This document shows, in pieces, positions 56,241-64,000 of a DNA stretch of 64,000 nucleotides. Position numbers and translations under genes: made by a program. Origin of the DNA: Sarocladium kiliense (taxonomy: Eukaryota; Ascomycota; Sordariomycetes; Hypocreales; Sarocladiaceae); assembly GCA_030734395.1 (NCBI GenBank), contig JAUZTG010000047.1, positions 62,001-126,000 of the forward strand, given 5' to 3'. How positions within the stretch are numbered: the stretch's first letter is position 1; the number at the start of each line of letters is the position of its first letter. Below the pieces are notes generated by a model that made no database searches, was not told the DNA's origin, and saw only the letters and a program-made list of their open reading frames with translations.

Positions 56241-58123
56241 GTTGAGGTTTGTGATAGGGAGGAGTTATAGGTAGGGACAGACTTGTGTAAAAGAATTCGA
56301 GTCAACGGCCTAGTGAGCCTGAGGTCTGGTAAGAGAGAGTCTGGTCAAGGAGGAGAGAACAGGAAAGAGTCACTGAGGTCGAGTGAATGAATACTATACT
56401 ATATAAGAGAGAGACACACAAGTGACAAGGCGGAACCCCAGCGGACGCCTTATGGACAGTCATTACGTAGCTACCCGTATCGCTAGCCATGTGCGCTGTA
56501 CGATGGTATCACCGTGAAACAACCGGATGTACGTTCTAGACTTGGCGTAGGTAACATAGCAGGACAGCCCTGTCAACCTGCTTTTCCTTTAGTGCACATG
56601 CACGCAACGATCGTGATCGAGCTGTCAAGAGGTGCCGGCGTCGGGGGTGGGTGCGGAGTTCCATAGGGGATCGGCACCGCCTGTGCAGAGCTGCCGGTGC
56701 GATTTGACGTCACGGCAAGGGTAGTTTGATACTGAATCAAGGCAGAGAGGGAGGGGGGCTTTCTTCATTTTCGAGATGGGGAAAACGAGCGATGCTCTGA
56801 ACCCACCAGATCGTCGAGCCTGGCGCCCATCACGAATCAGAGACGAACGCGGATAGAGTAAGTATTAGAGTACTCTTGGCTTCCAAGACGTCATGGTGCT
56901 GTGTCGAACCTTGGCAGCGACTTGTAAACTAAGCGCGTGTGTAAGATTTCAAGCATGTCTACGAGTCTGATTTAACAGCCACCAGGGCCTAAAAAGGGTT
57001 CCTGACAAGGGTTTGTGTGATTCTCCCACCACGGGCGGCATCGTGATGCCGACTTGGCGAATCGCGAGCCATGCCGAACAGGAGGCGTGGCAGAGGCTAA
57101 AACACCCTGGGCGCTTTGGGTGCCGTCTTCCGTTTCCATTACTGATTAAAATCGCTAAATCAAGCCTTCTGCTTGGTAAATACTCCCCTTCTGGGAGCAA
57201 TAGCGTGCACCATGTCATAGCTCAGCTTGATTCCCTGTTCTGGACGTGCATCGAGCATCTGAGACATATCAACCCGTCACGCATTATCCAACATTCGGCG
57301 CTTGACAAGCAAGGTTGTCCGGCTGCCGTATCTAATAGCTCCGGAGCAAACGTCGCGGAGGACGCTGCACAGATCGCCCAGAGCTGCAGGTTCCCCACCG
57401 TGTCCGCGTGTCAATTACAAGGAACAACCTGAGACTCTCGTCGTCGTCGTCCATATTATGGCTGTTTACAATAGAGGATCTGAATGCCTCGTCATCGGGG
57501 ACAATCCTATCTGGCGATTACTGGGCTCAAGCAACGCCAGGCATAGGAGATGAGCTTGTCCATCAACTAGAACCGATTGGAAGTAAATCAAAGGGTTGCA
57601 ATGCTTTGCAACCCGGTATCTCAGTACTGTTAAACGATATGACGTAGTTGCGTCTCAACCGTCTGGAGTGTACTCCCGGGGCTGCTACCATCCTGGATGC
57701 GTGTCCGACGCAGTAAACTGTCCCAAAAGGCGAGATGCATGTAACTACGTGCTCCTTGAATTGACATAAGGTACCTTAGGATCGATCATGTGAGTACAAC
57801 GTTTCTTATTATGCACCATCGAAATGTTCAGTATCAAAGCTATGGGAAATATGACGCCGCGTGTCCCCAACAAAAGTCATGATGATGACTGAAATGTTTT
57901 CGAAGGCTCTGAGAAGGCAGAGCCGGCAATGATATCAAAATTCATAAGTGGATGATCTAGACTCGGGGTTCCAATCTTACTTGAATGAACTTCGCAGTTG
58001 AGTTCAATTCCCCTCCCGCCAGTCATGGAATGCCCATCTTCGCATATGTTCGTGTATGCACCTCATCTGTCAAATGAAAGTCAAGCGGATACTTGTAAGA
58101 GAGTTTTGCATTTGTTGCGTGCA
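56241..58123. other. 1.9 kb gene-free region
   Basis: Between the PAP2 start and the SRP54 stop. Frames such as 57013-57432 (139 codons, plus) and 56949-57218 (minus) overlap each other and have no domain. The part near 56300-56400 is the PAP2 promoter side. Nothing else recognised. Confidence 0.5.
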
Positions 58124-59770
58124 CTATCTCCGGCCACGGCCACCGCCTGATGCACCAGGCATACCTCCACCCATACCCATCTGCTTCATCATAGCCTGCA
58201 TATCCATACCGCCCGGCAAACCAGGCATACCGCCACCACCACCTGCGCCTCCCAACATCTTCATCAATGATCCCATGTCTGGCATGCCGCCGCCCCCTGC
58301 GCCGCCTCCCATGCTCTGTAACCTCTTCTGCATGGCAGCCATCTGTTGTGCCTTGTTCCCGCCGCCCATTGCCTGTTGTGCCTTCTGCATGTTCTTCATG
58401 TTTCCACCCATCCGCTTCGCCATACCGGCCATCATCCGCTGTTGTGTGAGGAGGTCCTCGACCTCTCGTACTGACGTTCCTGATCCTCGGGCGATACGAG
58501 TCATCCGGCTGGGTTGATCGATGAGAATCTTGCCATCCGAATCAAGTTCCTTCTCGGTCATAGAGTCGCAGATGTAGATCATTCGCTTGAGCTTTGCACC
58601 GCCCTCCTCGTCGTCCATCCCCTGCATCATGTTGCTCATGCCAGGGATCATGCCGGCCATCTTCGAGAGCGGTCCCATCTTCATGATGTTGGACAGCTGA
58701 TCTCTCAGATCCCTGACAGTGAAGATACCTTCTTGGATGTGCTTGATAGTGTCCTTCTGGTTTAGGTTCAGGCTCTGCACATGCTCGACTAGACCAGCCA
58801 TGTCGCCCATGCCGAGAAGCTTCTGAACGAATTGCTGTGGTGCAAACTTCTCGAGATCGAGCATGTGCTCACCTGTACCGATGAAAACGATAGGAGTGTG
58901 AGTTGCTGCGACAGCCGAAATAGCACCACCACCATGTGCGTGACCATCTGTCTTGGTGATAATAATGGCTCCAAAGTCTGCTGCCTCCTTGAAGGCCTTG
59001 GCTTGTGACTCTGCTTGCTGACCGATGGAGGCATCCAGAACCATGATGGTCTCGTCTGGGCGAATCGCAGTCTGAATGTCCACCATTTCCTGGAACAGCG
59101 CAGATTCTTGCCTGTGACGACCTGAAGTATCGACGATGATGACATCGAACTTCTCCTTCTTAAACTGCTCAACACCGGCACGGGCGACAGCCGCAGGATC
59201 GGTCTCGGTAAGGGAACCGTAGTATGGGATCTTCGCCTTGGTGGCGTTCTGTTTAAGCTGGTCAAAAGCACCAGCACGGAATGTATCCGCACAGACCAGA
59301 CAGGCCTTCAGGCCTCTTGTCTGATAATGTCTCGCAAGCTTCGTACATGTCGTTGTCTTTCCGGCACCCTGCAGACCAACGAACATGATGACATTGGACC
59401 TGCCCTTTTTCGGCTTGAAAGGTTCGGCATGGGGGTCGACGAGCTTGACGAGTTCATCGAACACGGCTTTCTGGATCAGGCGCTTCTTGTTGACGGCTGG
59501 TGGAATCTCCTTGAAGTTGACCGTGCTCTTAATCGACTTTCGAAGTTGACCGACGAGACGGACATTGACATCGGCTTCGAGAAGGGCAGCGCAAATCTCC
59601 TTGAGCATAGAATCAAAAGCCTAAACCACAAGGAGTCAGTACCAGGGTTCACTATTATGTACGACGACCAGAGAAGCGCTTGTGCGACTTACCTTCTCAT
59701 CGAGGTTCTGCTCCCTGGTCAGGTTTGTGACCGCCGTATTGATGCGGCGGCCCAGATCCTGAAGCACCAT
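58124..59770 (-). CDS. SRP54: signal recognition particle subunit SRP54
   Basis: Two exons (59770-59693, 59620-58124; 72-nt intron) give 524 residues. The N domain starts '[20 protein letters not shown]'. The G domain has '[20 protein letters not shown]', '[15 protein letters not shown]', '[16 protein letters not shown]', '[15 protein letters not shown]'. The M domain includes '[20 protein letters not shown]', '[20 protein letters not shown]' (RNA-binding helix) and a Met/Gly-rich end that forms the signal-peptide groove. It binds signal sequences on ribosomes and docks them to the SRP receptor at the ER by GTP hydrolysis. The Gly/Met-rich tail, with five or more GMP/GGG repeats and a final 'GGRGRR', is longer than in yeast. 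Confidence 0.97.
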
Positions 59771-60499
59771 GGCTGCTGCCGCGAGCCTCTTGGGCGATCA
59801 GAGGCGTTATGAATTGTTGGCAGCGCTGTAGCGCTTTGTTCGCGATCGATGTCGAGCGGCGAGCGTCGGTGCGGTTCCAAGAGGCGAATCGGTGGTGATG
59901 CTGTCCCAACCAGTGGTGCTGCTGGCGCTCATGGTGGCCACTTTCAATGGTGGGGGTGGGGTTCAGTGCTGGGTGACTCGTCAACGCGATATCATTTATC
60001 CGCCGTCAGCCTGGGGCTTGGTTGAACTCGCTTGGTAAACGACCAGTACATGCTTCCATACATGTATTGATATAATGCCAGATCAGACACTCTCAGCTGT
60101 GCCTCTATACCACTAAGTATTGCACTTTCTGCGGAGTGGGAATCACGTGGCTGTACCTTACGTTGTGTCAGTACCCGATGCTAGAAAGGTGGTAAGTAGT
60201 GATGGCCGTCTACAATGCTCAAAGGAACGGCCACGTGTGAGTAGAAGATTCATGATAAGAGCAGTTTCAATCGCAAAATGATGAATTATATAACAAGTAA
60301 GCCAATAGCTGCCAGTGATCTAGAGAGTTCAATTGCCGGGACTGACACTCATGGCACAAAATGTATGTAGTCTGCAGGGTAGCGCAATAGGCTTTCGGGA
60401 AAGCGTCGGCTTTGAGTCCCGAGCATCGCTCGGCTCATAGCTAATATTCATGGAACCCCAATTCCGACTCTTATTCTCGCAACTACACATCTACTAATC
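59771..60499. other. divergent intergenic region, SRP54 and regulator promoters
   Basis: About 730 bases between divergent starts. A tRNA-like sentence at about 60370-60440 was examined and rejected. Nothing else recognised. Confidence 0.5.
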
Positions 60500-62716
60500 A
60501 TGCGGTCTAGTATCTCTTGCGAGGCCTGTCGGTAAGTCATAGCTGGCCCACTAGACCCCAAATAATCCTCGCCGACCCGTACTTGGCTAATCCGACATGT
60601 AGGAGGTCCAAGGTCAAATGCATTCATTCCGGCAGCCCACCGTGCCGACGGTGTCTCAAATCGGGATATGATGGCTGTGTTCTAACAAAGCCTAGAGCTC
60701 TGACTTCCAGGGCCAAAGAAGCGAGAAGAAGTACCTACAGCACAACTACTGATCGGACATCACCGCTTGATCTGTCGCCAGTTCGTCAAGCCAGGCCTCG
60801 GCTCTCTACTCAAGGTGTTCCCAATTCGGGGCAATACGACAATGTCGCAACCGAGGAACACCTCAGCTCTCTTACGAATGGCACTATCCTGAAATCTCTT
60901 AACGTATTCAACAACAAATTTCCGGAGCTAGCGATTTTGCACCTCCCAACTCTTATGGCAGCATGGCAAAATTCACCATCCATCGAAACCAAAGTCCTAG
61001 TGGCTGCCGTGCTTGCAGTGACAAAGGCTCAGCTCTGCGCCCTCAACCTCTTTTGGGCTAATGATCTGTTGCCGAAAGAAGCGTATGCATCTTTCGCAAG
61101 ATCTGCGTTATCAACTCTCGTTCTTGAAGCCCCAAACATACAAGTGGCTCAGTCATTACTTATCTTCACTCTTTACGAATGGGGCACCCGCGAGTTCCAC
61201 AGGGCATGGATCTATTGTGGTTCGTACAAAGTTGCCGAAGATTCTGGCTCAAATTAACTAATGCTATGCTCGAAGGTATCGCTGTTCGAATCGTCCAGGC
61301 TTTGCATAGCATGCGGGTCGCACCATGTATGCCCGAGAAATCATGGAAAGCAGACAACAACCCTATTGCTGCGGCCATTGAAACCAGAACATACTGGGCT
61401 TGTTCCATTATGGACAACATGATTCATTCGGGCACATACAATCCTCCGATGCTACCACTAAGCGAAATGGAAAGGCTCAATATTGCTCGCCCAGTGAGCG
61501 CAGTTGAGTTTGCCTTTGGAAGCGATGGATCAGTGCCATCTTCTCTATATGACAGCAGGGAACGGAGAAATCCCGAGGCCCCCCACGACATAACTCAAAG
61601 CTTTGAGACACTCGTTCATGGCTTTGATATATGGAGGCAAGTCACGACGTTCATGTTTAACGACGGCCGCCGTGCGCCAGGGATGTGTGCTCCAGAAAAC
61701 TGTCCCTGGATGCCAACATCGCCTTGGTCGCAATGCAGAACTCGTCTAGAGACCTGGAGACGCAATCAGCACCGAAACATGCACTACCCTGACACCTCAG
61801 TAGCTGTACACATGACATTATGCTACGGTGAGACATTCACGTGTCTGAACTTGCTATACTACCTATGGTAAGCTACACGGTATCTGGCATCGTTGATAAG
61901 GTTACTAACAATGTCATCTAGCACTTTAATGCTTCATCGAGAATACTTCCCGTGGCTTCCGAACAAAGACTCTGTACCGCGAGCGCCGGTTGATCCGCCT
62001 CTGTTGGAAGCGGCAGCACCACCGAACTGGTGGGAGAACAGCGCCGCAGAGCTTTTCGGTGCTGCAGAGAACATCAGTCTTTTGCTAAATGAGGCATCAG
62101 AGTGTGGCGTACATTTGATGACCCCTTTTGCAGGATTCTGCGCATTCTCGGCCGGCTTCTGCAACATATACGTTTCGAGATTCCCAAAGATGAATCTCGG
62201 AAGGAGTCCTCGGGCAAAAGAACTATCAGACGTGTGCACAAAGTATCTGCAGGACTTCAGACAAGTTTGGAGCATCGCCGATAGCTGGGTAAGTTTCGGA
62301 CGCACTAATCGGACTTGTCACTGTACAATATCCGCTGACACATGAGATAGATGAAGACTTTCAAATACACCAATCTTCTCTATGAACGCCTGGCCGCCAA
62401 TGAAAGCCGGTACCGTGGCCGTACGCGATACGATTACGATGTTCTTCATCATTCAGTCCACGAATTCCGCGGCGTTGATAGATCAGATCAGCAAGACCGA
62501 GAGATCAACGAGGTTGAAGCATCAATTGACCTGCTGCCTTCAATGGGGGTCAATGATGATGCTCCGAGTACAGACATGCTTCTAAGCCAGCTCATGACTG
62601 AGATAAGCGGTAATGAGCAAGGAGTCTGGTCCCATTGGTGGCCAGGAATGGGTGAGATGGATGCTACGCCGAACACTGATCTATCGATGGAAAGTGGAGG
62701 ATTGGGTAACATGTAA
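60500..62716 (+). CDS. Zn2Cys6 fungal-type transcription factor
   Basis: Five exons (60500-60531, 60603-61219, 61276-61867, 61922-62288, 62351-62716) encode 657 residues. The zinc cluster is at the very start: Cys7, Cys10, Cys17, Cys25, Cys28 and Cys36 in 'CEACRRSKVKC' and 'CRRCLKSGYDGC', with the first intron splitting it, a common arrangement. A basic linker follows. The middle holds the fungal-specific regulatory domain, with 'VAAVLAVTKAQLCALN', 'ANIQVAQSLLIFTLYEWGT'-like helices and 'YWACSIMDNMIHSGTYNPP', where Trp-Ala-Cys-x-x-Met-Asp matches the domain's signature. It is nuclear and binds CGG-containing sites. It precedes a class III aminotransferase by 412 bases on the same strand and could regulate it; that is inference. 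Confidence 0.92.
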
Positions 62717-63128
62717 CGCAATATTGTCTGAATGTTGAGATATGTACTCCCATCTTGTGGCTTCTCGAAGGCATTCGGACCCCCTTGCTGGTTTTTGTTG
62801 CCCTGATTCACCATACTAACCGCGATACTTGCCTCTTTTCTTGCTACGTGCTTTATTGCTAGTCTAAATAGGAATTTTCGGCATCAATTACCCATGGATC
62901 TGTTAGTAATTTTCTTCTTGCCCTTGCTAATCTACTTTTGGTCTCATCCTTCTAGAAGTGTGTCGTCGGATTTGGAACTCCGCGATCGGATCTCGGCTTT
63001 CAACTTGACTTAGCCAAGACGGAATCCATATCTTCATGCGACAAGAAGCGCTTCAGCACTTCAAGTCTACATCGTTCTTTTCAGCGATTTCCTCAAGTAA
63101 AGCATCATTCTGCACCTAACCCTTCACA
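62717..63128. other. intergenic between regulator and aminotransferase
   Basis: About 410 bases, presumably terminator of the regulator and promoter of the aminotransferase. AT-rich around 62880-62930. No gene. Confidence 0.5.
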
Positions 63129-64000
63129 ATGGGCGACGCATTGTCTGATACCCGCGAGACGCATCTCATGCACCGGTCGTTGGTATATCAACCCCACACG
63201 GTCACCAGCGCAACAGGTTGTGAACTTACCCTTGACAATGGAAGGAAAGTTATAGACGCCTGCGGAGGAGCTGCAGTAGCTTGTTTGGGACATGGCAACG
63301 AGGAGGTGGCCACAGCGATCTATGAGCAGGTCAAGCAAGTCGGGTATGTCCACACTCAGGCGTACACGACCAAAGTCTCCGAGGAACTGGCCGACTTGAT
63401 TTTGGAAGGGTCACCCTTTGGGTTGGAGAAGGCCGTCTTTGTTGGCAGCGGTAGCGAGGCTATTGAAGCGGCGTTGAAGCTTGCGAGGCAGTACTTCTAC
63501 GAGAAGGGCGAGCACCAACGGTTGCATATTGTAGCAAGGCAGCAAGCGTATCACGGAAACACCATGGCCTCCATGTCAGTGTCCTCCAATCTCTCACGGA
63601 AACTTCCATATCGAGGGTTCTGTTATCCTCACACATCAGCCGTATCTCCAGCATACACTTATCGCTATCAACGGCCTTCCGAGACGGAAGAAGAGTTCAC
63701 CAAACGGCTTCTGGCTGAGCTCGATGCAGAGTTCAATCGCATCGGAACGGATCGGGTCATCGCATTCATAGCTGAGCCGGTGGTTGGTGCTACTGCTGGA
63801 TGTGTGCCACCACCAGTTGGATATCTCCGGGGCATCAAGGCCCTGTGTGAGAAGTATGGCATCTTGCTTATTCTGGACGAAATCATGTGTGGGAGTGGGC
63901 GTTGTGGCACGTTCTTTGCCTTTGAGCCCGAGAACGTCGAACCGGACATCGTCACCATTGCAAAGGGCCTCGGCGGTGGTTTTGCCCCGGTTGCTGGCGT
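63129..64000 (+). CDS. class III aminotransferase (partial, runs off the window)
   Basis: The frame is open from ATG 63129 to the end of the window (about 290 residues seen of an expected 440-470). Class III features are 'VYQPHTVTSATGCELTLDNG', 'CGGAAVACLGHGNEEVATAI', 'AVFVGSGSEAIEAALKLARQ' (PLP phosphate-binding Gly-Ser), 'RQQAYHGNTMASMSVS', 'AEPVVGATAGCVPPPVGY', 'LLILDEIMCGSGRCGTFFAF' (Asp that holds the pyridine nitrogen) and 'PDIVTIAKGLGGGFAPVAG', whose Lys forms the Schiff base. Such enzymes transfer omega-amino groups of GABA, beta-alanine, ornithine or similar compounds, or act in secondary metabolism. The substrate is not decided by what can be seen. No intron is needed in the visible part. 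Confidence 0.93.
   Translation, partial: MGDALSDTRETHLMHRSLVYQPHTVTSATGCELTLDNGRKVIDACGGAAVACLGHGNEEVATAIYEQVKQVGYVHTQAYTTKVSEELADLILEGSPFGLEKAVFVGSGSEAIEAALKLARQYFYEKGEHQRLHIVARQQAYHGNTMASMSVSSNLSRKLPYRGFCYPHTSAVSPAYTYRYQRPSETEEEFTKRLLAELDAEFNRIGTDRVIAFIAEPVVGATAGCVPPPVGYLRGIKALCEKYGILLILDEIMCGSGRCGTFFAFEPENVEPDIVTIAKGLGGGFAPVAG

Noticed and set aside
57013..57432. 139-codon plus-strand frame in the 1.9 kb gap
   Set aside because: Overlaps an antisense frame, has no domain and no conserved feature I can recognise.
60370..60440. tRNA-like stretch (D-arm-like and T-arm-like phrases)
   Set aside because: No acceptor stem pairs and the T-arm sequence does not fit; not a tRNA.

Overview
The window is nuclear DNA of a filamentous ascomycete (Pezizomycotina). 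Genes are mostly one to six exons with 50-80 nt GT-AG introns, CTRAC-type branch sites and pyrimidine-rich leaders. The fungal signature families include a Zn2Cys6 regulator, a Ure2p-like GST, fungal intradiol dioxygenase, HP1, Spg1 and Sulfotransfer_4. A Sordariomycete-like fungus is my best guess, but the sequence alone does not settle the class. Exon coordinates were built by hand from splice signals; each intact model sums to a whole number of codons.

Left part (1-15 kb), accessory: a Ure2p-like glutathione S-transferase, a fungal transcription-factor-domain protein with no visible zinc cluster, a secreted type-B carboxylesterase, an intact catechol/hydroxyquinol-type intradiol dioxygenase, a broken quinate-permease-like MFS transporter, an intact Gfo/Idh/MocA oxidoreductase, a broken quinate/shikimate dehydrogenase and a broken Sulfotransfer_4 gene. 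Together these look like a quinate/aromatic catabolism island that is decaying: three of its members carry both frameshifts and in-frame stops, while two between them stay open. A 1.5 kb gene-free stretch follows.

Middle (16-33 kb), housekeeping: the Spg1/Tem1 septation GTPase, then a run rich in mitochondrial functions: glycine-cleavage H protein, porphobilinogen deaminase (cytosolic, haem), a small Pro/Cys-rich secreted protein, proton-translocating transhydrogenase, complex I NDUFA12 (with a 7-nt microexon), phosphatidylglycerophosphate synthase, and mitoribosomal uL4m and mL38. Two mitochondrial pairs are head to head (NDUFA12/PGS1 and uL4m/mL38) and may share promoters.

Right part (33-64 kb): an ATF/CREB-type bZIP factor with a long upstream region, an ABM-like dimeric-barrel protein, RPA14, a small C-terminally anchored membrane protein, a PLAC8-type protein with a long disordered tail, HP1, a disordered KEN-box protein, thymidylate kinase, an intact Sulfotransfer_4 paralogue, formyltetrahydrofolate deformylase, a PAP2 phosphatase with unusual low-complexity tails and a non-canonical active-site motif, SRP54, a complete Zn2Cys6 regulator and, cut by the window edge, a class III aminotransferase. 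No transposon, CRISPR array, rRNA or convincing tRNA was seen.
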